Shown here piece by piece: positions 8,006 to 16,992 of a stretch of 22,591 nucleotides of DNA. The notes beneath the pieces were generated by a model, which did not search any database, was not told the origin of the DNA, and saw nothing but the letters and a program-made list of their open reading frames with translations. Origin of the DNA: Bacteroidia bacterium (GTDB lineage Bacteria; Bacteroidota; Bacteroidia; JABEUT01); contig JABEUT010000218.1 of the NCBI GenBank assembly GCA_013044305.1, positions 1 to 22,591 of the forward strand, in the 5' to 3' direction. Both the position numbers and the translations under genes were made by a program. The stretch's first letter is position 1; every line of letters starts with the position of its first letter.

Positions 8006-8013
8006 CAAATATA
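8006..8013 (-). promoter_or_regulatory. Promoter -7 element (TATATTTG) of nuoEF
   Basis: Minus-strand TATATTTG matches TAnnTTTG. A TTTG at 8038-8041 sits 24 bases upstream and could be a loosely spaced -33 element. Transcription would start near 8000, leaving about 20 nt before the nuoE ATG at 7980. This supports that start. Confidence 0.55.
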
Positions 8014-8235
8014 GGGCATTTCAATATGCCGGCAGGACAAAGGATGAAGAAAAAATATGCTTGCCCTAAATCCCCTGCTCCATACAGCACATCGGACATA
8101 CTGCATTCAGGCTATGCCTACATCAAAAAATTGTGTTGTATGGTTCAATGTCTAAATAGGAAATAGCAACAGTCGTTCGCATCGCCGCAGATTAAACGGG
8201 CAAATTACTTTTGCAACAATTCCGCATAGATTTCA

Positions 8236-8243
8236 TATCTTTG
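8236..8243 (+). promoter_or_regulatory. Promoter -7 element (TATCTTTG) of the T9SS propeller gene
   Basis: TATCTTTG matches TAnnTTTG and lies 16 bases before the ATG at 8260. A TTTG at 8210-8213 is 22 bases upstream, close to the usual -33 spacing. The 8014-8209 stretch between this and the nuoEF promoter holds nothing else that I can recognise. Confidence 0.55.
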
Positions 8244-8259
8244 TATAAACTATTGTCAA

Positions 8260-11200
8260 ATGAAAAAACTTCCGCTCCTTGCAGGCATGATCATTTTAGT
8301 GTTCTCGTCCTCCGCCTTATACGCCCAGGACTGGGCAGGCATGATGAATGACCGGAATGCCAACATGCACGATGTGCAAAAGGCTTTCAACAACTGGTAC
8401 AGCGCACACAAACCCGATGCAGATAACGTACAGGACAAGAAAGCGTCAAAAAACGGAGAGAACGAGGAAGACGGTAACTATGAACTGTATAAAAGGTGGG
8501 AATGGCTTATGGAACCCCGCACTTACCCCACAGGCAAGCGCCCCGATATGGCAGCTATTGAAAAGGAATACCAAAACTTTCTTGCCGGACAGAACCGCGA
8601 TGAACACCGGAGCAACCTCCATAGGGTGCAGTCGCCGGGAGCATGGACATACACAGGCAATGTAAATATTCCTGCCAATGGTGATGCAGGAAGGCTTAAC
8701 CGCATCCGTATAAACCCATCCAACAGCAATATACTTTACGCATGCGCTCCATCAGGGGGGCTTTGGATAAGCACCAACGGAGGCTTTAACTGGACTACCA
8801 AAACCGACCGGCTTGCCGACCTTGCAACCAGCGACGTGGCTATAGATTATGCCGACACCAGCATCATGTACCTGGCCACCGGCGACGGCGACGGCATTGG
8901 AGGCGGAGAAAGTACCCCCAGCACCATAGGCGTATTAAAATCTACCGACGGCGGAAACACATGGAAACCCACCAGCCTTAATTATACCCTTCAAAACAGC
9001 GGTCCGGGCGGCATGACTGTGAATGAACTGGTGATAAACCCCGTGCATCACAACACTGTTTTTGCCGCCACTTCGTTCGGGTTATTTTTTACTTCCAACG
9101 CCGGTATTTCATGGAACATGGTATTGTCGGGCAATATAAAGGATATGGCCTTTGAGCCTTCAAAATGTTCGGTGATGTACGCTACCACCTCCAACGGGCA
9201 TTTCTACCGTTCGGTTGATTCGGGTTATTCCTTTACACAGGTGGTGCTGCCCTCCTCTTCGGGAGCAGGCAGGATGGCTTTGGCCGTTACCCCCGCCAAT
9301 TCAAGCTACGTGTATGTTCTCGCCGACAATTCGGCAGATTACAGCTTTTTGGGATTATGGCAGTCCACCGATGAAGGGCAGACCTTTACCCTGAAGTCCA
9401 CCTCGCCGAACCTGCTGGGCGAAATGCCATCGGGCTTTGGCTCCGGCGGACAAGGCTGGTACGACCTTGCACTTGCCGCTTCGCCTTCCAACGCCTCGGA
9501 AATACTTGTTGGCGGCGTAAATATATGGCGCTCCACCAACGGCGGCGGCAACTGGTCGCTGAACGCTTCACAGGACGGCTTTGGCGCCCCTTATGTGCAT
9601 GCAGATATACACCACATTATTTACCAGAACGCAACCACCTGTTATGCGGCCTGCGACGGGGGGCTCTTCAGAACCACCAACAACGGCGGTTCATGGGGCG
9701 ATTTGGGCAATAAGCTCGAAATTGCCGAACAATACTGCATAGGGCTTTCAGCCTCCAACGCCTCACTTTGGATTACCGGCTGGCAGGACAACGGCACCAA
9801 TCTTGCCAGCGGCGGAAGCTGGACCGAAGCTTTCGGCGGCGACGGAATGGACTGTTTTATTGATTATTCAAACAACAACAACCTGTATTGCGAAACCTAT
9901 CAGGGCGGATTCCAGATGTCTAACAACGGCGGAAGCAGCTTCAACTCGATAGCCATCAACACCGCTGAAATAGCCGCATGGGTTACCCCATGGATACAGG
10001 ACCCTAAAAACGCGAATACCATTTTTGCAGGGATAGAGAATGTATGGAAATCCACCGACCAGGGCAACACCTGGAACCCGGTAAGCAACTGGGGGCAATC
10101 GGGCAACTCCATTCTCGCCATCGCAGTAGCGCCTTCAACCGACAGCTATATCTATGCCTCTAATTACTCTTCCATTTACCGCACATCAAACGGCGGCGGG
10201 GCATGGACAAACGTATCGTCCGGCCTGCCCTTAGGAATGGCCCAGATAACGGACATTGCCGTGGATCCGGGTAACCCGCAGCGTGTGTGGGTAACTTTTT
10301 CGGGTTACAGTTCGGGTAACAAGGTGTATCAATCGGTTAACGCAGGCTCCACATGGACAAACATTTCAACCGGGCTGCCCAACCTGCCGGCTAACTGCAT
10401 AGTGTATGATAAGACCGGAACAGGCGATGCCATGTATGCAGGCACCGACATGGGAGTTTATTACCGCGACACGGTAAATACCGGCGGTACCTGGGTATCG
10501 TACAACACCGGGCTGCCGAATGTAATGGTTACCGACCTGCAGATATATGCCCCAAGCCATTTGCTCAACGCAGCCACATACGGGCGCGGTACCTGGCAGG
10601 TGGGAACCTACGTGCCCGCCGCATCCAAGCCGGTGGTACAGTTTCAAGGTTTCCCGGCAACCATCTGCGCGGGCTCTTCGGTGCAGTTCACCGACCTGTC
10701 GGCCAACCAGCCTGTTTCCTGGAACTGGACACTGACAGGAGGAACACCCCCTTCATCCGGCGCACAAAACCCCAGTATAAAATATATGACCGCAGGATTG
10801 TATCCGGTTAAACTTGTAGCCGCAAACGGCATAGGCAGCGATTCCCTTACCATGAACAGCTATATTAAGGTAAACCCTTTGCCGGCAGTACCGGCAATAG
10901 TGCAGAACGGCTACCAGTTATCCGTTGTGCCCAACACCTACCAGTTTTACCAGTGGTATTTTAAAAACAACCTGTGCCCAGACCAGGTGGATACCCAATG
11001 GTGGATAGGCGCAACCGGCATGTACAAGATAGTGGTAACCGACAGTACGGGCTGTTCCAATTCCGCCACTCTTGATGTAACAAATCTTACAGGCGTACAG
11101 TCCTTGTCTTCAACCGGTCAGTTGCTGGCATACCCCAATCCCGCCAGCGGCAATCTGGAAATAGTATTCAACGGCGGGCAGGCAGGCGACTACGTACTTG

Positions 11201-11364
11201 CGTTGTCGAACATTCTGGGACAAACGCTTTATTCCGAGAATTTGCGCTATACGGGTACCACCCTGTCGCAAAACATCAATTTGCAGGGCTATGATAAGGG
11301 CGTTTATTTCCTGTCTGTATCAGGGATTAATTCAAGGATAGTAAAGAAGATAACGGTGTTCTGA
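8260..11364 (+). CDS. T9SS-exported VPS10/Asp-box beta-propeller protein with PKD domain
   Basis: The 1034-residue protein starts with a signal peptide (1-22, cleavage ALYA/QD). A charged linker follows, containing the KRWEWLMEPR and YPTGKRPD blocks seen in related Bacteroidota proteins. From about 128 to 785 it is a sortilin/VPS10-like propeller with many Asp-box (BNR) motifs, for example STNGGFNW at 171-178 and STDGGNTW at 228-235, with later STDEGQTF, STNGGGNW and STDQGNTW. A PKD-like domain (about 790-871) has VQFTDLSA and WNWTLTGGTPP. The C-terminus (about 950-1034) is a T9SS type A sorting domain (LLAYPNPASGNLEI ... GVYFLSVSG ... IVKKITVF). It is therefore exported across the outer membrane and released or anchored at the surface. 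Asp-boxes occur in sialidases but also in non-enzymatic propellers, and I see no sialidase Arg triad, so its ligand or substrate is unknown. Confidence 0.92.
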   Translation: MKKLPLLAGMIILVFSSSALYAQDWAGMMNDRNANMHDVQKAFNNWYSAHKPDADNVQDKKASKNGENEEDGNYELYKRWEWLMEPRTYPTGKRPDMAAIEKEYQNFLAGQNRDEHRSNLHRVQSPGAWTYTGNVNIPANGDAGRLNRIRINPSNSNILYACAPSGGLWISTNGGFNWTTKTDRLADLATSDVAIDYADTSIMYLATGDGDGIGGGESTPSTIGVLKSTDGGNTWKPTSLNYTLQNSGPGGMTVNELVINPVHHNTVFAATSFGLFFTSNAGISWNMVLSGNIKDMAFEPSKCSVMYATTSNGHFYRSVDSGYSFTQVVLPSSSGAGRMALAVTPANSSYVYVLADNSADYSFLGLWQSTDEGQTFTLKSTSPNLLGEMPSGFGSGGQGWYDLALAASPSNASEILVGGVNIWRSTNGGGNWSLNASQDGFGAPYVHADIHHIIYQNATTCYAACDGGLFRTTNNGGSWGDLGNKLEIAEQYCIGLSASNASLWITGWQDNGTNLASGGSWTEAFGGDGMDCFIDYSNNNNLYCETYQGGFQMSNNGGSSFNSIAINTAEIAAWVTPWIQDPKNANTIFAGIENVWKSTDQGNTWNPVSNWGQSGNSILAIAVAPSTDSYIYASNYSSIYRTSNGGGAWTNVSSGLPLGMAQITDIAVDPGNPQRVWVTFSGYSSGNKVYQSVNAGSTWTNISTGLPNLPANCIVYDKTGTGDAMYAGTDMGVYYRDTVNTGGTWVSYNTGLPNVMVTDLQIYAPSHLLNAATYGRGTWQVGTYVPAASKPVVQFQGFPATICAGSSVQFTDLSANQPVSWNWTLTGGTPPSSGAQNPSIKYMTAGLYPVKLVAANGIGSDSLTMNSYIKVNPLPAVPAIVQNGYQLSVVPNTYQFYQWYFKNNLCPDQVDTQWWIGATGMYKIVVTDSTGCSNSATLDVTNLTGVQSLSSTGQLLAYPNPASGNLEIVFNGGQAGDYVLALSNILGQTLYSENLRYTGTTLSQNINLQGYDKGVYFLSVSGINSRIVKKITVF

Positions 11365-11376
11365 AAAACCTGTATT

Positions 11377-12732
11377 TCAACCGAAAAGTTTTGTAAAAAA
11401 CTCTTCTGTTTTGCCTACAGCCTGAACCTTTATGTTGAGGCGTTTGGGCAGTTCTTTATTGTTGTAGCGCGAAATAAAAATTTGTTCGAATCCCATTTTT
11501 TCGGCCTCCGCCACCCTTTGGTCTATCCGGTTAACGGGTCTTATTTCACCCGACAGTCCTATTTCTCCGGCAAAGCAAACCCTGTTCGGCAAAGGTATTT
11601 CCTCGCCCGACGACAGTATAGCCGCAACCAAAGCCAGGTCGGCGGCAGGATCTGCCACTTTTATGCCTCCTGCAATGTTGATGAACACATCCTTGGCCGC
11701 AAGCCTGAAGCCGCAACGCTTTTCGAGCACAGCCAGCAGCATGGACAATCGCCTAAGGTCGAACCCTGTGGATGAGCGCTGGGGCGTTCCGTAGGCGGCG
11801 GTGCTTACAAGGGCTTGCGCCTCAATGAGCAGGGGACGCACCCCTTCTGTTATGGCTGCAATGGCTACGCCGCTTACAGGTTCCTCTCTTGCGGTAATGA
11901 GCACTTCGGAAGGGTTGCTTACCTCGCGCAGCCCGCCGGAGGTCATTTCATATATGCCCAGTTCGTTGGTGGAGCCGAAACGGTTTTTTGTGGTTCGCAG
12001 CAGCCTGTAAATGTGGTGCGTGTCGCCTTCAAACTGCAATACGGTGTCCACCATGTGTTCCAAAACCTTTGGTCCGGCAATGGAGCCGTCTTTGGTTATA
12101 TGCCCGATAATGAATACCGGCACATTGGTAGATTTGGAATAGCGCATCAGGTCGGCAGTGCACTGGCGCACCTGCGATATGCTTCCCGGGGCCGAGTCTA
12201 TCAGGCTGGTGTACAGGGTTTGTATGGAATCAACAATAAGCAGGTGGGGCTTCAGCAGTTCGGCTTGCTGAAAGATGTTCTGCATGAGCGTTTCGGTGAG
12301 TATATAACAATTCGGGTTTTTTATGCCGGTGCGTTCGGCGCGCATTTTTATCTGGTCCTGGCTTTCTTCACCAGACACATATAAAACCTTAAGATTACCG
12401 GCAGCTAGGGCAACCTGCAACAACAAAGTGGATTTGCCTATACCCGGCTCGCCGCCGAACAATACAAGCGAGCCCTGAACGAGCCCTCCGCCAAGTACCC
12501 TTGTAAGTTCTTTGTCGGGCAATGGCATACGCAGGGTGTTGCCCGCCGAAATGTCGGTGATGAGATGGGGGGTGCCGGAGGCCACGGAAAAAGTATCGGA
12601 TTTTCCCTTTTCACTTTTTATAACCTCCTCCGCATAAGTATTCCACTCGCCGCAGGTAGGGCATTTGCCCACCCATTTGGCTGACTGTGCCCCGCAGTTC
12701 TGGCAAAAAAAGGCTGTTTTGGTTTTCGCCAT
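11377..12732 (-). CDS. radA: DNA repair protein RadA
   Basis: RadA (Sms) is a RecA-like hexameric ATPase that promotes branch migration in recombination and repair. The 451 residues show the N-terminal zinc finger C10/C13/C24/C27 (CQNCG ... CPTCGEW), the Walker A GGEPGIGKST (93-102), the Walker B LLIVDS (164-169), the RadA signature KNRFG (249-253) and a C-terminal Lon-like domain (about 290-451). Length is normal. The gene ends 12 bases from the end of the convergent T9SS propeller gene with no visible terminator between them. It starts three bases after the methyltransferase-GT2 gene, so it is probably the last cistron of the long minus-strand run. Confidence 0.97.
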   Translation of the reverse strand: MAKTKTAFFCQNCGAQSAKWVGKCPTCGEWNTYAEEVIKSEKGKSDTFSVASGTPHLITDISAGNTLRMPLPDKELTRVLGGGLVQGSLVLFGGEPGIGKSTLLLQVALAAGNLKVLYVSGEESQDQIKMRAERTGIKNPNCYILTETLMQNIFQQAELLKPHLLIVDSIQTLYTSLIDSAPGSISQVRQCTADLMRYSKSTNVPVFIIGHITKDGSIAGPKVLEHMVDTVLQFEGDTHHIYRLLRTTKNRFGSTNELGIYEMTSGGLREVSNPSEVLITAREEPVSGVAIAAITEGVRPLLIEAQALVSTAAYGTPQRSSTGFDLRRLSMLLAVLEKRCGFRLAAKDVFINIAGGIKVADPAADLALVAAILSSGEEIPLPNRVCFAGEIGLSGEIRPVNRIDQRVAEAEKMGFEQIFISRYNNKELPKRLNIKVQAVGKTEEFFTKLFG

Positions 12733-12735
12733 GGC

Positions 12736-14172
12736 TTAAATAAACTTTATTTTGCGCGCTGCGAACAAGCACATTCTAAGAAGAAGGAAGCCATGTTTGA
12801 ATCGTGAGATATTTGTGGTTCCGTAGGTACGCTCGCGATAACGGACGGGCACCTCCACAATTTTCAGATTAAGCTTATGCGCTCCGAAAATCAGGTCGAA
12901 ATCGCCGAAGGGATCAAAATCGCCGAAAAAAGTCCGGTTTGCGGTAAGGCGGCTGTAGTCGTCGCGGAAAATAACTTTGGTGCCGCAAAGGGTGTCTTTA
13001 AAGGGACGGTCGAGGAGCCATGAAAACAGGGCGCTGAAAAATTTATTACCCAGCAGGTTCAAAAAGCGCATGGCCTGATCTTCCATGGGGTACACTAGCC
13101 TCGATCCGTTCACAAAATCGCCCTTGCCGCCGGCAATGGCATAGTAGAACTTGGTGAGGTCTTCGGGCGGCACAGTTAAATCGGCGTCGAGTATCATCAG
13201 TATGTCGGAGCCTGCCAGGTCGAATCCCGCACGCACGGCATCCGCTTTTCCTTTACCGCTTTGCTGAATGGCTTTGATGGAATGGGTGGCGGAATACTTA
13301 TTCTGCACATCCAGTATGGTTTGCCAGGTGTCGTCGGTGGAATGTCCTTCCACAAAAATTATTTCAACGCTCTTGCCGATGGGCGGGAGGCGTTTTACCG
13401 CGTTCTCAATATTGCCGCTTTCGTTCCGCGCCGGAATAACAACCGATACTGAAAACTTTTTTGCGACATCCTCTTCTTTTGAATTTTGCTCCGCAGCGCC
13501 GGGCAATGGTTTTGCAAAAGCATACTGGTTGATGCAAAGGTGCTTGAACAAAAAGAATTTGGCAAGGTATCGGTTGAAAAGCGGGGCAATGATCGGGAAC
13601 CTGAAGGGTATGATCATGCGGCGCATATTGCGGTACACATCGAAGCCTGACAGGAAGAGCAGGTTATTAATGTCTTTCATGCTCAACCAGTTTTGCCTGT
13701 CGGTGGGGGTTTTCAGTTTCAGCCACTCGGCAAATTTCAGGAAGGGCTCCCACAGGTAATTATAATACGTGATGATGATTTTGGTGCGCGGGTGGCAGAA
13801 TTTTTGCAGCCCGGTGAGCACTTTCTGCACATCGTTGAGATGGCCTATTACGTTGGAGAGCAGGATGAGATCATACTGCCTTTCAATGGTGATGTTCTCC
13901 GCATCCAAGCAATGAAAATCCACTCCCGGAAAATTTTTCCTTGCAAGTTCAATCATTGAAGGGCTGAAATCAATTCCTGTTTTCCTCTTTCCTTTTATGT
14001 TGCCTATGAGCTCGCCTTGGCCACAGCCTACTTCGAGCACCGACAGGTCGTCGTGGGCAAAGTAGTTGCAGAAATAGGTTATATCGTTCCAATAATAGGA
14101 ATGTGCTTTCCTTTTGCCGGGGTGTTTTTTGGCAACCCACTCAAAGTATTCGAGTCGTGAATTAAATTGCAT
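12736..14172 (-). CDS. Fusion: class I SAM methyltransferase + GT2 glycosyltransferase
   Basis: One 478-residue frame joins two enzymes. Residues about 1-225 form a Rossmann methyltransferase with the SAM motif VLEVGCGQGE (45-54), the acidic D68 after the second strand (KTGIDFSPSM) and LLSNVIGHLND (104-114). A linker rich in Glu and Lys (228-240) leads into a GT2 catalytic domain of the DPM1/polyprenyl-phosphate type. That domain has VVIPARNESGNIE (244-256), FVEGHSTDDTW (273-283), SGKGKADAVRAGF (306-318) and the DxD-like DADLT (329-333). The end (461-478) is a short hydrophobic, basic tail. A likely role is transfer of a sugar to a lipid carrier and methylation of the same or a neighbouring glycan intermediate; this is inference. 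It starts 52 bases after dut and stops three bases before radA. Confidence 0.88.
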   Translation of the reverse strand: MQFNSRLEYFEWVAKKHPGKRKAHSYYWNDITYFCNYFAHDDLSVLEVGCGQGELIGNIKGKRKTGIDFSPSMIELARKNFPGVDFHCLDAENITIERQYDLILLSNVIGHLNDVQKVLTGLQKFCHPRTKIIITYYNYLWEPFLKFAEWLKLKTPTDRQNWLSMKDINNLLFLSGFDVYRNMRRMIIPFRFPIIAPLFNRYLAKFFLFKHLCINQYAFAKPLPGAAEQNSKEEDVAKKFSVSVVIPARNESGNIENAVKRLPPIGKSVEIIFVEGHSTDDTWQTILDVQNKYSATHSIKAIQQSGKGKADAVRAGFDLAGSDILMILDADLTVPPEDLTKFYYAIAGGKGDFVNGSRLVYPMEDQAMRFLNLLGNKFFSALFSWLLDRPFKDTLCGTKVIFRDDYSRLTANRTFFGDFDPFGDFDLIFGAHKLNLKIVEVPVRYRERTYGTTNISRFKHGFLLLRMCLFAARKIKFI

Positions 14173-14224
14173 GGCTTTATATTGGTACCGGTACTGTCAG
14201 GGGTTTATCGGTTGCAGTTCATCA

Positions 14225-14659
14225 TTATTTCTTTCCCGTATGTCCGAAACCTCCGCTTCCTCTTTTGGTATCTGCGAGCTGTGCAGCTTCATGCCACTGC
14301 ACTCTTTCGTGCCGGGCCACTATTACCTGGGCAATACGTTCGCCGTCGTTGACGGTAAATTCTTCTCCCGACAGGTTTATTAATATTACTTTCAATTCGC
14401 CCCTGTAATCCGCATCAATGGTTCCGGGCGAATTAAGAACGGTGATGCCATGCTTCAGCGCAAGCCCGCTTCGCGGTCGCACCTGTGCCTCAAATCCTGC
14501 GGGCAATTCTATGAACAAACCGGTTGGAACCAGGGTTCTTTCCATTGGTTTCAATACTAGGGGAGATTCAATGTTTGCACGCACATCGAACCCGGGCGAG
14601 GCCTCGGTGGCGTACTCCGGCAATGCGTGCTTCGACTTATTTACAATGTTTACTTCCAT
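14225..14659 (-). CDS. dut: Deoxyuridine 5'-triphosphate nucleotidohydrolase (dUTPase)
   Basis: Dut hydrolyses dUTP to dUMP and pyrophosphate, keeping uracil out of DNA. With the ATG at 14659 the protein has 144 residues and begins MEVNIVNKSKHALPEYATE, a typical Bacteroidota start. The frame extends four codons to a TTG at 14671, which I reject. All five trimeric dUTPase motifs are present: PGFDVRA (22-28), RPRSGLA (61-67), GTIDADYRGE (79-88, with the catalytic Asp), GERIAQVIV (106-114) and RGSGGFGHTG (133-142). It starts 12 bases after the flippase stop, so it is probably in the same transcript. Confidence 0.97.
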   Translation of the reverse strand: MEVNIVNKSKHALPEYATEASPGFDVRANIESPLVLKPMERTLVPTGLFIELPAGFEAQVRPRSGLALKHGITVLNSPGTIDADYRGELKVILINLSGEEFTVNDGERIAQVIVARHERVQWHEAAQLADTKRGSGGFGHTGKK

Positions 14660-14671
14660 TTTTTTCAACAA

Positions 14672-16153
14672 TTATTTAATTTCTTTCGGCAATACGAATA
14701 CGGGTCTTTCAATAAAGAATACGATGGCAATAAAGAGCACGATAAGAAGATTATTTGCCAGCAGCATCAGGGTTTCCGATCCAAATGTAAAACCTTTTGC
14801 CGTATAATATACAATCAGGGCCAAAGCAAAGTATATTCCTATTCTCATCAGATCGAATTTTACCGGAAAATATTTTCTGCTCCACAGGTAGCAAGCAATC
14901 ATGCAGGCTGCATAACATATAAGGGTGGCATAGGCCGAACCCATGTATCCGATTTTGGGTATCCAATATAAGTTCAGGATTATGGTAATTGCCGCACCGA
15001 AAAACGTGAGCCAGGCGCCATACATGGTTTTGTGTATCAGTTTGTACCAGATGGACAGGGTGTAAAACACGCCCAAACAGATGTTGGCAAGCAGGAGTAT
15101 GGGCACCACCTTCAGTCCGCTCCAGTAGGCAGGTCCTACAAAATGTTTCAGCCAGGGCAAATTGAGGAGTGTTCCCAGTGATATTAAAAGACAGCCGAGA
15201 ATGAAGTATTTTACAATATCGGCGTAGGTTTTCAGGAAATCCTTTTCATGGGCATTGGCAAAAAAATAGGGTTCGGCCGCATATTTGAACGCCTGTACAA
15301 ACATGGTGATGATGATAGATAACTTGTAGCAGGCGCTGTATATGCCGCCCTGCTGCCAGCGCACATCGGCGGGCAAAAGATATTGCAGCAAAACGCGGTC
15401 GAGGGTTTCGTTCACCATACCGGCAAGGCCTGCAAATACCAGGGGCATGGCATAAGGCATGATGCGCCGCCAAAGTTTTGAATCGAAGCCGAAACCTGCA
15501 AGGCTCATATAGGGAGCAAGCATAAGAAGTGTGAGCAAACTTGCAGCCACATTTGATATGAGTATATATCCGATACCAATTGCCGGGTTGTATATGGCAT
15601 GTATAAAGGGATAAAAAAAGCCATCGGGGTTCTTGTATAATGCCGGGCACAACAAAATAAAGAACAGGTTACCGGCTATATAAATAAGGATATTCAGGGT
15701 TTTGATGACTGCAAAGGTGCGGGCTTTATTCATTTGCCTTAGTTTGGCAAATACTATTGCCGAAACGGCATCGCTGCACAAAATAAGCGCCAGCCAGCTG
15801 ATGTATTCGGGATGGTCTCCTATTAAGGCCGCATCGGCAATGCTTTGGCGCAGCAGGTAAAACAGGACAAAAAATACAGCGGAACTTGCACTTACCGAAA
15901 GCAGAATGGTGCTGTACACCCTCTTCTTATTGTCTTCAAACCTCGAGAAATTGAACAGGGAGGTCTCCATGCCATAGGTAAGAACAATGTTTATAAAAGA
16001 AATATAGGCATAGATATAGGTTATCTTTCCATAATCGGCTGTGGCGAAGGTGTATGTATAAAGTGGAACAAGCAGGTAGCTTAAAAATCTGCCTACAATG
16101 CTCGGGAGCCCATAAACAACTGTTTGTCCGGCCAGGTCTTTAAGGGGCTTCAT
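14672..16153 (-). CDS. Polysaccharide flippase (Wzx-like, MOP superfamily)
   Basis: The 493-residue protein is almost all membrane helices, about 14, as expected for Wzx/MATE-like lipid-linked oligosaccharide flippases. Its start MKPLKDLAGQTVVYGLPSIV and the following GRFLSYLLVPLYTYTF are the family's first helix pattern, and helix-breaking loops such as ADYGKITYIYAYIS and MLAPYMSL follow. It would move undecaprenyl-linked glycan from the inner to the outer leaflet of the inner membrane. It lies 47 bases after the enoyl-CoA hydratase gene and 12 bases before dut. Two GT2 genes in the same run support a glycan role, although no polymerase or ligase is nearby. The exact substrate cannot be told. 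Confidence 0.9.
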   Translation of the reverse strand: MKPLKDLAGQTVVYGLPSIVGRFLSYLLVPLYTYTFATADYGKITYIYAYISFINIVLTYGMETSLFNFSRFEDNKKRVYSTILLSVSASSAVFFVLFYLLRQSIADAALIGDHPEYISWLALILCSDAVSAIVFAKLRQMNKARTFAVIKTLNILIYIAGNLFFILLCPALYKNPDGFFYPFIHAIYNPAIGIGYILISNVAASLLTLLMLAPYMSLAGFGFDSKLWRRIMPYAMPLVFAGLAGMVNETLDRVLLQYLLPADVRWQQGGIYSACYKLSIIITMFVQAFKYAAEPYFFANAHEKDFLKTYADIVKYFILGCLLISLGTLLNLPWLKHFVGPAYWSGLKVVPILLLANICLGVFYTLSIWYKLIHKTMYGAWLTFFGAAITIILNLYWIPKIGYMGSAYATLICYAACMIACYLWSRKYFPVKFDLMRIGIYFALALIVYYTAKGFTFGSETLMLLANNLLIVLFIAIVFFIERPVFVLPKEIK

Positions 16154-16200
16154 TCTTTTTCAGAAATTACAAATGATGGGTTGCCGGCTGTACTTCTGCA

Positions 16201-16974
16201 TTACCTGAAGCTGGGTGCGCGCTTTTCCAGAAAAGCATTTATTCCTTCGTGTATATCGGGTGCGGTAAAGCATTTTCCAAACTCTGCGTATTCGGCTTTA
16301 TATCCGTTCGGGGTGCCATCGCAGGCATTGACTGCCCTTATTACCCCGCCTACCGCAAATGGCGATTTTGTTCTTATTAATTGTAAGAGTTCCATGCACT
16401 TGGGCATGAGCATTTCGGGCGGAACCGTGTAATTTACCAAACCCAGTTGCAAGGCTGTTTGCGCATTGATGCGTTCGGCCGTTATCATCAGCTCGAGCGC
16501 TTTGCCCTTTCCTATGTAACGCGTAAGCCGTTGTGTGCCGCCATAGCCCGGTATGATACCGAGGTTGACCTCTGGCTGTCCGAAAAAAGCGTTGGATGAG
16601 GCAATGCGTATGTGGCAGGCCATGGCCAGTTCGCAGCCGCCGCCGAGGGCAAAGCCGTTTACTGCTGCTATTACCGGTTTTGGGCAGTCCTCTATACTTT
16701 GAAATACTTCTTGCCCTGCCCTGGACAGCTCCATGCCCTGTTCCTTAGTAAGCCCCGAAAACTCCTTGATATCGGCGCCGGCGGCAAATGCTTTAGGGCC
16801 CTCGCCGGTAATAATCATGCCATATACTTCAGTATCGCCTGCCGCTTCTTTTACGGCCTGTCCTATTTCGCTTACTGTTTGCCTGTTCAGGGCGTTCAGC
16901 TTGTCGGGGCGGTTTATGGTTATTACACGCACGCCGTCTGCAGTGCCGGTCTTTAGGTTTGTATATGTATTCAT
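16201..16974 (-). CDS. Enoyl-CoA hydratase/isomerase (crotonase family)
   Basis: The 257-residue protein has the crotonase fold and the length of short-chain enoyl-CoA hydratases. Both catalytic glutamates are present: E115 in GGGCELAMAC and E135 in FGQPEVNLGIIPGYGGTQRL. The oxyanion-hole segment AFAAGADIKEF is at 62-72. Having both Glu residues favours true hydratase activity (trans-2-enoyl-CoA to 3-hydroxyacyl-CoA) over isomerase-only members. The gene begins 18 bases after the stop of the B12-binding mutase subunit, so the two are probably co-transcribed and may act in one acyl-CoA pathway, for example branched-chain amino acid or propionyl-CoA metabolism. That link is inference. Substrate chain length cannot be told from the sequence. 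Confidence 0.93.
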   Translation of the reverse strand: MNTYTNLKTGTADGVRVITINRPDKLNALNRQTVSEIGQAVKEAAGDTEVYGMIITGEGPKAFAAGADIKEFSGLTKEQGMELSRAGQEVFQSIEDCPKPVIAAVNGFALGGGCELAMACHIRIASSNAFFGQPEVNLGIIPGYGGTQRLTRYIGKGKALELMITAERINAQTALQLGLVNYTVPPEMLMPKCMELLQLIRTKSPFAVGGVIRAVNACDGTPNGYKAEYAEFGKCFTAPDIHEGINAFLEKRAPSFR

Positions 16975-16992
16975 GCCTTTAACTGTTAGGTA

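Noticed and set aside
7981..8106. N-terminal extension of NuoE by 42 residues
   Set aside because: The extension is not NuoE-like and a TATATTTG promoter lies inside it. The ATG at 7980 gives the normal family length.
11815..12384. A 189-residue open frame on + inside radA
   Set aside because: It is opposite to the conserved RadA ATPase core. The protein is Gly/Phe-rich without a domain, as expected for a complementary-strand shadow.
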